From: Streptomyces panaciradicis
GTDB lineage: Bacteria > Actinomycetota > Actinomycetes > Streptomycetales > Streptomycetaceae
NCBI RefSeq assembly: GCF_023516615.1
Contig: NZ_JAMGBF010000046.1
Location: 1 to 64,000, forward strand
Direction: 5' to 3'
DNA: 64,000 nt
Below are positions 1-8,937 of the stretch, in pieces; positions within the stretch are counted from its first letter, which is position 1; every line of letters begins with the position of its first letter. The notes beneath the pieces are model-generated. The model saw only the letters and a list, made by a program, of their open reading frames with translations, was not told the DNA's origin and searched no databases. A program made the position numbers and the translations under genes.

Positions 1-315
1 ATCGAGATCCGCAAGCAGAACCCCGCGTTCGGACTGGGCACCTTCACCGAACTGCAGTCCTCCAACCCGGCGGTGCTGGCGTTCCTGCGCGAGTACAAGG
101 ACGATCTCGTGCTGTGCGTGCACAATTTCTCCCGGTTCGCCCAGCCCACCGAGCTCGATCTGCGCGAGTTCGACGGGCGGCATCCGGTGGAGCTCATCGG
201 CGGCGTGCGCTTCCCCGCCATCGGCGAACTCCCCTACCTGCTGACCCTCGCAGGCCACGGCTTCTACTGGTTCCGGCTCTCCCGAGTCGCATCCCGCATC
301 GGCCGACGCCTTTGA
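1..315 (+). CDS. treS: Trehalose synthase / maltosyl-amylase, C-terminal part
   Basis: The reading frame is open from base 1, so only the last 104 codons are present. The C-terminal beta-sandwich typical of GH13 trehalose synthases is seen (IEIRKQNPAFG at the edge, then LCVHNFSRFAQP). The family interconverts maltose and trehalose in the cytoplasm. The call rests mainly on the next genes, pep2 and glgB, since treS-pep2-glgB is the usual Streptomyces order for turning trehalose into maltose-1-phosphate and branched glucan. The catalytic barrel lies outside the window. Another GH13 alpha-amylase family member is the only serious alternative. Confidence 0.85.
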   Translation: MEIRKQNPAFGLGTFTELQSSNPAVLAFLREYKDDLVLCVHNFSRFAQPTELDLREFDGRHPVELIGGVRFPAIGELPYLLTLAGHGFYWFRLSRVASRIGRRL

Positions 316-343
316 ACGTGCGCCGAGGAAAGGACGCGTCACC

Positions 344-1666
344 ATGCCGAAGACCGCATCACTGAGTCCGAGACAGGCCGTCGTCACCGATCCCATGGCC
401 TCGCTCGACGGGCTGCTGCGCGAGTGGCTGCCCAGGCAGCGCTGGTTCGCGGGCAAGGACCGGCCGGTCACGGAACTCGACCTGCTGTCCCTGACCGAGG
501 TGTTCCCGGGCTGTCTGCATCTGCTGGTGCAGGCCGGACCGGACTGCTACCAGCTGCTGCTCGGCGTACGGGAGCATGTCTCGCCGCGCCTGGGCCGGGC
601 CCTGATCGGCAGGGCCGAGACCGGTCCGCTGGCCGGCCTGACGGTGTACGACGCCCTTCAGGACCCCCGGTCGGCCCAGCTGCTGCTGGAGCGGCTGCGG
701 TGTCCCGGCAGGTCGGGCCCGCTGCTCTTCGAGGCGGCGCCCTCCATGCCGGTGCCCGCCGGGCTGGTTCCGCGGGTCCTGGAGGCCGAGCAGTCCAACT
801 CGTCGCTGGTGTACGGCGAGGAGTTCATCCTCAAGGTCTTCCGGCGCATCCAGCCGGGCGTCAATCCCGACCTGGAGGTGCCGGTCGCGCTGGCCGACGA
901 GGGCTGCCGGCGGGTGCCGGCGCCGGTGGCGTGGTTCCGGACGACCTATCCGCACGAGGCGACGCTGGGAGTGCTGCAGCCCTTCCTGCGCAGTGCCTCC
1001 GACGGCTGGACGCTGGCGCTGCGCGCGCTGGCCACGGGCGACGACTTCGCCGCGCAGGCCCGCGAGCTGGGCCGGGCGACGGCAGAGGTGCACCTGGCGC
1101 TGAGCGCCGCCTTTCCCACCGGCACGCATGACGAGGGGGCGCGCACGGCCGCGGCGATGTCCGAGCGCCTGGACGCCGCCGCCCACGCCGTCCCCGCGCT
1201 GCGCCCGTACGTCCCCGGGCTGCGCACCGCGTTCGGCGCCCTGGTCGCCTGCGACCCCGGGCCGCCCGCCCAGCGCGTCCACGGCGACCTGCACCTCGGT
1301 CAGGTCCTGCGGGCCGGCCGGGAGTGGTTCGTCATCGATTTCGAGGGCGAGCCGTCCCGGCCCCTCGCCGAGCGGCGCGTCGCCCAGTCCCCGGTGCGGG
1401 ACATCGCCGGGATGCTGCGCTCCTTCGACTACGCGGCCCGGCAGCGCCGCCCCTGGCGCCCGGAGTGGGCGCGCCGCTGCCGGGAGGCGTACTGCGCGGG
1501 CTACGCCGACCGGGCCGGCTGGGACCCGCGCAAGAAGCACGGCCTGCTGCGTGCCTATGAGACCGACCGGGCAGTGTACGAGGTGCTCTACGAGGCACGG
1601 CACCGACCCGACTGGCTACCCGTACCGATGGCGGCGATCGAGCGTCTCGCCGTAAGAGGAGGCTGA
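344..1666 (+). CDS. pep2: Maltokinase Pep2
   Basis: This 440-residue protein is of usual length for maltokinase, which phosphorylates maltose with ATP to give maltose-1-phosphate, the donor used by GlgE. It has an aminoglycoside-phosphotransferase-like fold: an N-terminal cap (WLPRQRWFAGKDRPV) and the catalytic loop HGDLHLGQVL near residue 313, followed by VIDFEGEPS, which holds the metal-binding Asp. The ATG is preceded by GAGGAAAGGA. It starts 28 bases after treS and ends 4 bases before glgB, so the three genes form one operon. The glgE gene expected in this pathway is not in the window and probably lies upstream. Confidence 0.93.
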   Translation: MPKTASLSPRQAVVTDPMASLDGLLREWLPRQRWFAGKDRPVTELDLLSLTEVFPGCLHLLVQAGPDCYQLLLGVREHVSPRLGRALIGRAETGPLAGLTVYDALQDPRSAQLLLERLRCPGRSGPLLFEAAPSMPVPAGLVPRVLEAEQSNSSLVYGEEFILKVFRRIQPGVNPDLEVPVALADEGCRRVPAPVAWFRTTYPHEATLGVLQPFLRSASDGWTLALRALATGDDFAAQARELGRATAEVHLALSAAFPTGTHDEGARTAAAMSERLDAAAHAVPALRPYVPGLRTAFGALVACDPGPPAQRVHGDLHLGQVLRAGREWFVIDFEGEPSRPLAERRVAQSPVRDIAGMLRSFDYAARQRRPWRPEWARRCREAYCAGYADRAGWDPRKKHGLLRAYETDRAVYEVLYEARHRPDWLPVPMAAIERLAVRGG

Positions 1667-1670
1667 CCCC

Positions 1671-3878
1671 ATGGCTCTGCGCGAGACCTCGCTTCCCGAG
1701 CCCTCCGGCCCTGCCCTGTCCGGGGCCGCCCCGCCGATGGACGACGGGGACCGCGAGCGGCTGCTGTCCGGCCGCCACCACGATCCGCACGCGCTGCTCG
1801 GCGCCCATCCGGTCCCCGGAGGCATCGCGTTCCGGACCCTGCGGCCCTACGCCCGCGCCGTGAGCGTCGTGATCGGCAGGAAGCGCCACCGGCTGACGTC
1901 GGAGGGCGACGGTCTGTTCTCCGGCGTGCTCCCCCTGAAGTCGATCCCGCGCAAGTACAAGCTGGCGGTGGCCTACGAGGACGGGGAGCACCAGACGGCC
2001 GATCCGTACCGCTTCCTGCCCGCCCTCGGCGAACTGGACCTGCATCTGATCGCCGAGGGACGGCACGAGCAGCTCTGGAAGGCGCTCGGCGCCGAGCCGA
2101 TGACCCACGAGGGCGTGACCGGCACCAGGTTCACGGTGTGGGCCCCCAACGCCCAAGGCGTGCGTGTCGCCGGTGACTTCACCTGCTGGGACGGTACGGC
2201 CCTGCCGATGCGCTCACTGGGTTCCTCGGGTGTCTGGGAGCTGTTCGTGCCCGGCATCGGTGAGGGCGCGCGCTACAAGTTCGAGATCACCTCCCGGCAC
2301 GGCCACCGCTTCCTCAAGGCCGATCCGATGGCGCGGTGTGCGGAGGTGCCGCCGGACACGGCGTCGATCGTGCACGCCTCCCACCACAAGTGGGGTGACG
2401 CGAAGTGGATGGCGCACCGCGGTGACGTCCCGGTGCACGAGGCGCCCTTCTCGGTGTACGAGGTCCACCTCCCCTCCTGGCGGCCGGGCCTGACCTACCG
2501 TCAGCTGGCCGAGGAGCTGCCGTCGTACGTCCGGGACCTCGGCTTCACGCACGTGGAGTTCATGCCCGTCGCCCAGCACCCGTTCGCCGGTTCCTGGGGC
2601 TACCAGGTCACCGGGTTCTACGCGCCGACCTCGCGGCTGGGCACGCCCGACGACTTCAAGTACCTGGTGGACGCCCTGCACCAGGCCGGCATCGGCGTGA
2701 TCGTGGACTGGGTGCCGGCCCACTTCCCCAAGGACGACTGGGCGTTGGCGCGCTTCGACGGCGACCCGCTGTACGAGCCCGGGGACTCCCGCCGGGCCGA
2801 GCACCCGGACTGGGGGACGTACGAGTTCGACTACGCGCGCACCGAGGTGCGCAACTTCCTCGTCGCGAACGCGACGTACTGGTGCGAGGAGTTCCACGTC
2901 GACGGTCTGCGCGTGGACGCCGTTGCCTCCATGCTCTACCTGGACTACTCGCGGGACTCCGGCCAGTGGGAACCGAACGTCTTCGGCGGGCGCGAGGATC
3001 TGGCGGCGGCGGACTTCCTGCGGGAGATGAACGCCACCGTGTACCGGCGCAACCCCGGGGTCGTGACCATCGCGGAGGAGTCGACCGCCTGGGACGGCGT
3101 GACACGGCCGACCGACAGCGGCGGTCTGGGGTTCGGCCTGAAGTGGAACATGGGCTGGATGCACGACTCGCTGCAGTACATGAGCAAAGAGCCGGTGCAC
3201 CGCAAGTACCACCACAACGAGATGACGTTCTCGATGGTGTACGCCTACAGCGAGAACTACGTGCTGCCGATCTCGCACGACGAGGTCGTGCACGGCAAGC
3301 AGGCCCTGGTGTCGAAGATGCCCGGCGACTGGTGGCAGCGGCGCGCCAACCACCGCGCCTATCTGGGCTTCATGTGGGCCCACCCGGGCAAGCAACTCCT
3401 CTTCATGGGGCAGGAGTTCGCGCAGGGAGCGGAGTGGTCGGAGGCGCACGGGCCCGAGTGGTGGCTGCTCGACGCCGACTACTGCGCCGAGGGCGACCAC
3501 CGCGGGGTGCGGGACCTGGTCCGCGACCTCAACCGTCACTACCGGCGCACGCCGGCGCTGTGGCAGCGGGACACCGATCCGGCGGGCTTCCGGTGGGTGC
3601 TGGGGGACGCGGCCGAGGACAACGTCTTCGCGTTCCTGCGGTTCGACGCCGGCGGCAGCCCCCTGCTGGCCGTCTCCAACTTCTCGCCGGTCGTCCGGCA
3701 CGACTACGCACTCGGCGTCCCCGACGAGGTGCCCGTCTGGCGGGAGGTCCTCAACACGGACGCCGCGTGCTACGGCGGCGGTGATGTCACGAACGCCGAC
3801 GACCTCAAGCCGGAGGACGGAAGGATCACCCTGACCCTGCCGCCGCTGGCGACGGTCTGGCTGGCCCCCTTGGCGTGA
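1671..3878 (+). CDS. glgB: 1,4-alpha-glucan branching enzyme GlgB
   Basis: This 735-residue cytoplasmic GH13_9 enzyme cuts alpha-1,4 chains and rejoins them in alpha-1,6 linkage. Two N-terminal CBM48-like modules come first (about 30-230; FTVWAPNAQGVRVAGDF in the second), then the barrel. Catalytic motifs are visible: DGLRVDAVASM with the nucleophile Asp near 416, IAEEST with the acid/base Glu near 469, and PISHDEVVHGK near 533. A C-terminal beta domain closes the protein. AGGAGG lies just before the ATG, inside the end of pep2. It is the last gene of the treS-pep2-glgB run and branches the glucan made by GlgE. Confidence 0.95.
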   Translation: MALRETSLPEPSGPALSGAAPPMDDGDRERLLSGRHHDPHALLGAHPVPGGIAFRTLRPYARAVSVVIGRKRHRLTSEGDGLFSGVLPLKSIPRKYKLAVAYEDGEHQTADPYRFLPALGELDLHLIAEGRHEQLWKALGAEPMTHEGVTGTRFTVWAPNAQGVRVAGDFTCWDGTALPMRSLGSSGVWELFVPGIGEGARYKFEITSRHGHRFLKADPMARCAEVPPDTASIVHASHHKWGDAKWMAHRGDVPVHEAPFSVYEVHLPSWRPGLTYRQLAEELPSYVRDLGFTHVEFMPVAQHPFAGSWGYQVTGFYAPTSRLGTPDDFKYLVDALHQAGIGVIVDWVPAHFPKDDWALARFDGDPLYEPGDSRRAEHPDWGTYEFDYARTEVRNFLVANATYWCEEFHVDGLRVDAVASMLYLDYSRDSGQWEPNVFGGREDLAAADFLREMNATVYRRNPGVVTIAEESTAWDGVTRPTDSGGLGFGLKWNMGWMHDSLQYMSKEPVHRKYHHNEMTFSMVYAYSENYVLPISHDEVVHGKQALVSKMPGDWWQRRANHRAYLGFMWAHPGKQLLFMGQEFAQGAEWSEAHGPEWWLLDADYCAEGDHRGVRDLVRDLNRHYRRTPALWQRDTDPAGFRWVLGDAAEDNVFAFLRFDAGGSPLLAVSNFSPVVRHDYALGVPDEVPVWREVLNTDAACYGGGDVTNADDLKPEDGRITLTLPPLATVWLAPLA

Positions 3879-3935
3879 CCGTCAGGGGGTACCCGGGGAC
3901 GTCGTAGACCCCGCGATGTCCCGGAGGCAGTTCAG

Positions 3936-5024
3936 GTGCGCACTGTCGGAGTGGAGGAGGAACTCCTCCTGGTGGGCCCGGAGACGGGTGAACCCAAGGC
4001 GCTGTCCGGCGCCGTCCTCGCCCGTGCCGAGCACAGCGGCACGGGCGAGGGTGTGTTCGAGAAGGAGCTGTACGGCCAGATGCTGGAGTTCGCCACGCAT
4101 CCGCAGGCCGACATGAAGGACCTCGGCGACGAGATCGTCCGGTGCCGCCGGGAGGCGGCCCGGCACGCCGGGGAGATCGGGTGCACGGTGGCGGCGCTGG
4201 CCTCCTCGCCGCTGCCCGTCAGCCCGTCCGTCGGGCGGGGCAGCCGCTACCAGTGGATGGCGGAGCAGTACGGCATCGCGGTTCAGGAGCAGCTGGTGCT
4301 GGGCTGTCACGTACATGTGGCGGTCGAGTCCGACGCGGAGGGCGTCGCGGTCCTGGACCGGATCCGGCCGTGGCTGTCGGTGCTGGCGGCGCTGAGCTCC
4401 AACTCGCCGTTCTGGCAGGGCAAGGACTCGTGTTACGCCAGCTACCGCAGCCGGGTGTGGTCGCGCTGGCCGTCGGCCGGGCCGACGGAGGTGTTCGGCT
4501 CCGCCGAGCGCTACCACCGGCGGGTGGCGGACATGGTCGCGAGCGGGGTGATCCTCGACGAGGGCATGGTCTACTTCGACGCCCGGCTCTCCCAGCGCTA
4601 CCCGACGGTGGAGATCCGGGTGGCGGACGTCTGCCTGCGGGCGGAGACGGCCGTACTGATCGCCATGCTGGCGCGAGGACTGGTGGAGACGGCCGCGCGG
4701 GAGTGGCGGGCCGGTCGGGCGCCGGTGGGCCACAGTGTGAGCCTGATGCGGCTGGCGGCCTGGCGGGCCGCGCGCTCCGGCCTGGGGGAGGAACTGCTGC
4801 ATCCCTCGACGATGCGCCGGCTGCCCGCCGAGACCGTGGTGGCGGGGCTGTTGCAGCACGTCGAGGAGGCGCTCGGGGAGAGCGGTGACCTGGAGCGGGC
4901 GCGCGCGGCGTGCGACACGCTCCTGGACGGCGGGACCGGTGCGCGGATCCAGCGCGAGCTGCTGGAGCGGACCGGGAGTCTGCGCGAGGTCGTGACCACC
5001 TGCGCACGCCTCACCCAGGAGTGA
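3936..5024 (+). CDS. Carboxylate-amine ligase, YbdK-type glutamate-cysteine ligase family
   Basis: This is a 362-residue protein of the GCS2 family (weak gamma-glutamylcysteine ligase YbdK, EgtA-like relatives). The N-terminus RTVGVEEELLLV is the family signature. ELYGQMLEFATHP and LVLGCHVHVAVE match the metal/ATP core, and VEIRVADVCLR is the late motif. It should form an amide bond between a carboxylate and an amine using ATP, but the substrate cannot be read from sequence. The GTG start has GGAGGCAG 7 bases upstream. It follows glgB by 57 bases and could be co-transcribed. It is convergent with the DUF6480 gene. Confidence 0.85.
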   Translation: MRTVGVEEELLLVGPETGEPKALSGAVLARAEHSGTGEGVFEKELYGQMLEFATHPQADMKDLGDEIVRCRREAARHAGEIGCTVAALASSPLPVSPSVGRGSRYQWMAEQYGIAVQEQLVLGCHVHVAVESDAEGVAVLDRIRPWLSVLAALSSNSPFWQGKDSCYASYRSRVWSRWPSAGPTEVFGSAERYHRRVADMVASGVILDEGMVYFDARLSQRYPTVEIRVADVCLRAETAVLIAMLARGLVETAAREWRAGRAPVGHSVSLMRLAAWRAARSGLGEELLHPSTMRRLPAETVVAGLLQHVEEALGESGDLERARAACDTLLDGGTGARIQRELLERTGSLREVVTTCARLTQE

Positions 5025-5039
5025 GGCCGCGCGGCGTGC

Positions 5040-5273
5040 TCAGAAGATCAGGACCAGCGCGTACCCGAGGAGGAACGCGGCGACCAGCACGACGAGAGCG
5101 ATGATCAGCGTCAGGGGTCCCTTCGCCCAGCCCTTGGTCGGGTTGTGCGTCTCGCGGGGCCCCGCCTCGGGCATGCTGCTCTCCGCGGGCGGGGTCTCAC
5201 CGGGCGGCACTCCCCCGCCCGGCTCCAGGCCTGTGGCGCGTTCGGGTTCCGGATCGGGATTGACGTAACGCAT
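5040..5273 (-). CDS. DUF6480 small membrane protein
   Basis: A 77-residue protein beginning MRYVNPDPEPERATGLEPGG. Its Pro/Gly/Glu-rich first half has the NPTKGW motif, and one C-terminal membrane helix follows (about residues 53-76, LTLIIALVVLVAAFLLGYAL). This layout matches the small streptomycete DUF6480 family, whose function is unknown. It is probably anchored by the C-terminal helix with a short proline-rich tail. It is divergent from the acyl-CoA synthetase across about 150 bases and ends 15 bases from the ligase gene. Confidence 0.75.
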   Translation of the reverse strand: MRYVNPDPEPERATGLEPGGGVPPGETPPAESSMPEAGPRETHNPTKGWAKGPLTLIIALVVLVAAFLLGYALVLIF

Positions 5274-5426
5274 GCCCGCCGAGTCCCCGGATCGCCAGCA
5301 GATCATCACGGGTCCGCAACTTCGCACGTTCCGGTCACCATCCGCACGCACCTGGGCTAGATTCGAGCACCGCCGACAACGGAACCCGTCGGCATGGTCA
5401 CCCTCCGTACAGCTCAGGAGCAGCGC

Positions 5427-7334
5427 ATGCGCGACGTCGCCCTCGCTCCCCCCACCGTTTCCCCCCTGACCGGCGGGCTGGCCGACAGCATCTTCGACAC
5501 GGCGGCCCTCGACCCCACTCTTCCGCTTCTCGCCCGCCGGGCCGACCCCGCCTCCCCCACATGGGAGGAGGTGAGCGCCGTGGAGGTGCGCGACCAGGTC
5601 GTGGATCTGGCCAAAGGGCTGGTGGCGTCCGGGATCTCGCCGGGCCACCGCGTCGCGATCATGGCGCGGACCCGTTACGAGTGGACGGTGCTCAGTCACG
5701 CGCTGTGGACGCTGGGCGCCGAGGTCGTGCCGTTGTATCCGACGTCCTCGCGCGAGCAGGTGGAGTGGGTCCTCCGGGACGCCGGCTGTGTGGCCGTCGT
5801 GGTCGAGGACGAGCAGGCGGTGATGACCGTCGGCTCGGTGTGCGGTGCGCTGCCGCGGCTGCGTCACGTCTGGCAGCTGGACGCCGGGGCCATGGACGAC
5901 CTCGTCGCGCGGGGGCGGCTCATCCCGCTGGCCACCGTCGAGTCGCTGCGGCGCATCGTGCTGCCGGACTCCACGGCAGCCATCAGCTACACCTCCGGCA
6001 CCACGGGCCGGGCCCTGGGCTGCGCCCTGAGCCACCGGAACCTCGCGAGCGCCTGCGACACGCTGCTGACCGGCTGGGGCCACACCGTGATTCCGCCGGG
6101 CGAGCGGCAGGCGTCGGTGCTGGCCTTCCTGCCCTTCTCGCACGTCTACGGCCTGCTGGTGCAGACCCTGTGCGTGCGCGGCGGGATGCTGATGGCGCAC
6201 GAGCCGGACATGAGCGAGGAGGCCCTGGCCGCGTCCCTGCGCACCTTCCGGCCGTCGTATCTGTGCGCCGTCCCCTCCCTGCTGGAGAAGATCTACAAGA
6301 ACTTCCTGCGCGCCGCCCAGGAGGCGGGGCGCGGGGCGCTGTTCGAGCGGGCCGCGGACACGGCCCGGGACTTCGCCGCGGCGCTGGAGCGGCAGCGGCT
6401 GGGCGGCGGTTCCGGCCCCGGGTTCGACCTGCGGCTGCAGCACGCCCTGTTCGAGCGGACGGTGTACCGCAAGCTGCGCGCCGCCCTCGGCGGCCGGGTG
6501 CAGCGGGCCACCTCCGGCGGCTCCTCCCTCAGCCGCGAGCTCTCCCTCTTCTACGAGGGCATCGGCATCTACGTCAACGACGGGTACGGCCTCACCGAGG
6601 CGGCCGGCGGCGTCACCGCGCAGCCACTGGGCCGGGAGATGTCGGGGACCGTCGGCCAGGCCGTGCCGGGCACCGACATCATCGTCGCCGACGACGGCGA
6701 GATCCTGGTGCGCGGGCCGTCGGTGTTCCAGGGGTACATCAACGCCGAGGCGGCGACCCGGTCCGTGCTGCGCGGCGGCTGGCTGGCCACCGGCGACCTC
6801 GGGCGGCTCGACTCGGAGGGTTACCTGACGATCACCGGCCGCAAGAAGGACATCATCGTCACCAGCAGCGGCAAGAACGTCGCGCCGGCCGCCCTAGAGC
6901 AGCGGCTGAGGATGCATCCGCTGATCCACCAGGCCGTCGTCGTCGGCGACAACCGGCCCTGCGTGGGGGCGCTGATCACCCTGGATCCGAAGTTCCTGGC
7001 CTACTGGCGCGGCTCTCTGTCGCTGCAGAGCGGCATGCCGAGCCACCAGGCCCGTGAGGAGAACGCGCTGCGTGAGGAGATCGGCCGGGCCGTGGCCGCC
7101 GCCAACAGCGCCGTCTCGCGCTCGGAGTCGATCCGGGTCTTCCGGGTGCTGCCGGACCAGTTCGACATGGCCAACGGACTGATGACCCCGTCCATGAAGC
7201 TGCGCCGGGACGCCATCGTGCGGCATTACGCGTTCGAGATCGACGCCATGTACCAGGCCCGCTCGCGAACGGCGCGGCAGACCGTGCCGGACGAGCTGTC
7301 GAGCTGGGACGAGTCCGACGACGTGTTCCGATGA
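5427..7334 (+). CDS. Long-chain acyl-CoA synthetase / AMP-binding enzyme with altered P-loop
   Basis: An ANL-superfamily enzyme of about 635 residues resembling FadD15-type ligases, which adenylate fatty acids and transfer them to CoA. Motifs seen: YTSGTTGRALG (P-loop), NDGYGLTEAAGG, WLATGDLGRLDSEGYLTITGRKKDIIV (hinge) and the C-terminal LMTPSMKLRR with the catalytic Lys. The usual TTGxPKG reads TTGRALG here, so the P-loop Lys is lost. ATG at 5427 has AGGAG 6 bases upstream and is preferred over the in-frame ATG 33 bases earlier. No signal peptide is seen. The TAGATT at 5358-5363 may be its -10 box. Confidence 0.88.
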   Translation: MRDVALAPPTVSPLTGGLADSIFDTAALDPTLPLLARRADPASPTWEEVSAVEVRDQVVDLAKGLVASGISPGHRVAIMARTRYEWTVLSHALWTLGAEVVPLYPTSSREQVEWVLRDAGCVAVVVEDEQAVMTVGSVCGALPRLRHVWQLDAGAMDDLVARGRLIPLATVESLRRIVLPDSTAAISYTSGTTGRALGCALSHRNLASACDTLLTGWGHTVIPPGERQASVLAFLPFSHVYGLLVQTLCVRGGMLMAHEPDMSEEALAASLRTFRPSYLCAVPSLLEKIYKNFLRAAQEAGRGALFERAADTARDFAAALERQRLGGGSGPGFDLRLQHALFERTVYRKLRAALGGRVQRATSGGSSLSRELSLFYEGIGIYVNDGYGLTEAAGGVTAQPLGREMSGTVGQAVPGTDIIVADDGEILVRGPSVFQGYINAEAATRSVLRGGWLATGDLGRLDSEGYLTITGRKKDIIVTSSGKNVAPAALEQRLRMHPLIHQAVVVGDNRPCVGALITLDPKFLAYWRGSLSLQSGMPSHQAREENALREEIGRAVAAANSAVSRSESIRVFRVLPDQFDMANGLMTPSMKLRRDAIVRHYAFEIDAMYQARSRTARQTVPDELSSWDESDDVFR

Positions 7335-7339
7335 GCGGC

Positions 7340-7362
7340 CGTGACGTACGGTGTTCGTCACG
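7340..7362. repeat. Inverted repeat downstream of the acyl-CoA synthetase gene
   Basis: CGTGACG and CGTCACG form 7-bp perfect arms around a 9-base spacer. The repeat starts 6 bases after the acyl-CoA synthetase stop and lies about 80-100 bases before the ATPase gene. It could be a weak terminator (no T tract) or an operator for the ATPase gene. Confidence 0.35.
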
Positions 7363-7464
7363 CCCGCCGGTTTCGGGACGCGTAGCCCTCGCGCACTCGG
7401 GAACCAGGAAACGACAGGGACAAAGGGGCGGGGCTGTGACGTGACCGCCGAGCGGGAAGGCGAG

Positions 7465-7896
7465 ATGGCAACCGATCACCGTTGGCAAGGAAGTCCGGTC
7501 TCCGGCAACATGCCGGAGCGGGTCGCACGCTACCCGGGCGAGCTCCACAATGTGACGGACGCCCGTCTCGACGCGGAGCAGTTCCTCGACGATCTCGCCC
7601 AGGTCACACCACCGACCGCCCCGGAGCACTGGGACGACATACTGCTGGTCGTCACGGAACTCACGGCGAACGCGGTCCAGTACGCTCCCGGACCCATCGA
7701 GATCCGGCTGCGCCCGACCTTCGACGGGGTGCATCTCGTCGTTCACGACACGAGCAGCACCCCTCCGGCCCCGCGTCCGTTCCACCGGGACGGAAGCGGC
7801 GGGGTCGGCTGGCACCTGGTGCACGCGCTGTGCAGCCAGGTCAGCGTCGTCACCAACGACGCGGGGAAGGACATTCACGTCTTCCTGCCCTGGTGA
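7465..7896 (+). CDS. RsbW-like ATP-binding regulatory protein
   Basis: A GHKL (HATPase_c_2) protein of 143 residues from ATG 7465, or 151 from GTG 7441. The N-box LVVTELTANAVQYAPG, the central VVHDTSS (replacing the usual DxGxG), and a glycine lid GSGGVGWHLVHAL are seen. The family phosphorylates STAS anti-anti-sigma factors or binds sigma factors. GGAAGG precedes the ATG at short spacing, while a G-rich stretch precedes the GTG, so the start is uncertain. It converges with the RsbW-like gene at 7903 with 6 bases between stops. It probably belongs to the neighbouring partner-switching network. Confidence 0.8.
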   Translation: MATDHRWQGSPVSGNMPERVARYPGELHNVTDARLDAEQFLDDLAQVTPPTAPEHWDDILLVVTELTANAVQYAPGPIEIRLRPTFDGVHLVVHDTSSTPPAPRPFHRDGSGGVGWHLVHALCSQVSVVTNDAGKDIHVFLPW

Positions 7897-7902
7897 GGGC
7901 GG

Positions 7903-8358
7903 TCACGGCGTGGCGCGCAGGGGCACCAGGACGCTGATCGTCTTGCCTCCTCCGCCGCGCCGGTCGATGACGATCTCGCGCGCCAGGCGGATGATGAGCG
8001 GCCAGCCGTAGCCGTTCCCGTGGTGGCTCACCGGCAGGGCCCCGGAGCCGTACGCGACGTCCGGGATGTCGTCGCTGTTGTCGTGCACGGCGAGCCGCAC
8101 CCCGTCGGGGGTGAGGGCGACCTCGAAGGCCGCCAGCCCGTCACCGTGCCGGATGGCGTTGGTGACCAGCTCGGACACGACGAGGAGCAGGTCGACGACA
8201 TCCTCTTCGCGCGCCGTCCGCGATGCCGTGTCCCACCGCTGCCGCACCATCGACCGGGCGTACTCACGTGCCTCGGCCGCGGTCGTCACGTGCGGTGTGG
8301 CCAGTGTCCCGCGGGGCATGCCGCCGTTCTCCTCGGCCGTCTGGTCGGACCGGCTCAC
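7903..8358 (-). CDS. RsbW-like anti-sigma / serine kinase ATPase
   Basis: A 151-residue GHKL ATPase. The N-box VVSELVTNAIRHGDG, VHDNSDDIPDV, and the glycine-rich GNGYGWPLIIRLAREIVID are present. RsbW-type proteins phosphorylate a STAS partner and sequester a sigma factor. The GTG start overlaps the TGA of the upstream STAS gene (GTGA), so the pair is translationally coupled, the classic RsbV-RsbW arrangement. It is the last gene of the minus-strand operon that begins near 12569. Its cognate sigma factor is not adjacent. The SigB/SigF-type gene at 25409 is a candidate. Confidence 0.88.
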   Translation of the reverse strand: MSRSDQTAEENGGMPRGTLATPHVTTAAEAREYARSMVRQRWDTASRTAREEDVVDLLLVVSELVTNAIRHGDGLAAFEVALTPDGVRLAVHDNSDDIPDVAYGSGALPVSHHGNGYGWPLIIRLAREIVIDRRGGGGKTISVLVPLRATP

Positions 8359-8738
8359 CGCTCCGTCACTGCCCAGGGCATCTCCACAGCCGACCGGACG
8401 TCCGGGGCGAGGACGAAGAACCTCGCGGTGCCTGTCACTTCAAACAGCCTTTCGATGCTTTCGTTCAACGGTCCCGCCACCACCAGCGGCCTGCCACCCG
8501 CCAGGTGGGCCTGCTGTGCCTCCAGCAGCACGTGCAGGATGGCGGAATCGGCGAACTCGGTGGCCGAGAGGTCGACGACGGTGCGCGCGGACGAGGCCCG
8601 CTTCGCGTCGCTCAGCGCCTCCGCGAGCCGCGGGGCGCTGTCGATGTCGACGTCCCCGTGCACGCTCACCACGGTGACGTCCTTGTCTCCCTCTCGTACA
8701 CGGTGCTGGACGACGGCAGGTCTCTGATCGTCGGACAT
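8355..8738 (-). CDS. STAS-domain anti-sigma factor antagonist (RsbV-like)
   Basis: A 127-residue STAS protein. The fold is read from VTVVSVHGDVDIDSAPRLAEAL and TVVDLSATEFADSAILHVLLE. Ser65 in FADSA aligns with the phosphorylated Ser of RsbV/SpoIIAA. ATG 8738 is chosen over an upstream GTG because GGAGG lies 8 bases before it. It is coupled to the ATPase at 7903 by a 4-base overlap. A SigB-type promoter (8887-8911) lies about 150 bases upstream, so this pair may be induced by the sigma factor it controls. Confidence 0.88.
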   Translation of the reverse strand: MSDDQRPAVVQHRVREGDKDVTVVSVHGDVDIDSAPRLAEALSDAKRASSARTVVDLSATEFADSAILHVLLEAQQAHLAGGRPLVVAGPLNESIERLFEVTGTARFFVLAPDVRSAVEMPWAVTER

Positions 8739-8886
8739 ACGGTTCACCTCCGGCTCAGGAGGTGAGGGAGTCTGTCGGCGCGGACCCCTCGTGGGGGCCG
8801 ACGCTCTCCGGGCATGCCGGATCCATGGTCACGCTGCTCCTTCCAGAATCGGTGACGAGTCGCCGCCGCTTGCTTCACAGCAGCAG

Positions 8887-8911
8887 TTACCCGGCTCGCC
8901 CGATCACATTC
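8887..8911 (-). promoter_or_regulatory. Putative SigB-type promoter for the 8355-8738 STAS gene
   Basis: On the minus strand GAAT, a 15-base spacer and GGGTAA match the streptomycete SigB consensus GNNT-N14-16-GGGTAC/T except at the last base. It would start transcription near 8880 and read into the STAS-RsbW pair. The match is by eye and the -35 element is short. Confidence 0.5.
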
Positions 8912-8937
8912 GGTACGACTTTCCACGGGCGCCCCGC

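Noticed and set aside
359..1603. Long minus-strand reading frame of 414 codons
   Set aside because: It is a shadow of pep2. Its composition (runs of R, G, A, P) and lack of any motif fit the antisense of a G/C-rich gene.
2214..3701. 495-codon minus-strand frame
   Set aside because: It lies fully inside glgB on the other strand and has no recognisable domain.
8744..8926. 60-codon minus-strand frame upstream of a STAS gene
   Set aside because: No coding pattern or ribosome-binding site. It overlaps the SigB-type promoter.
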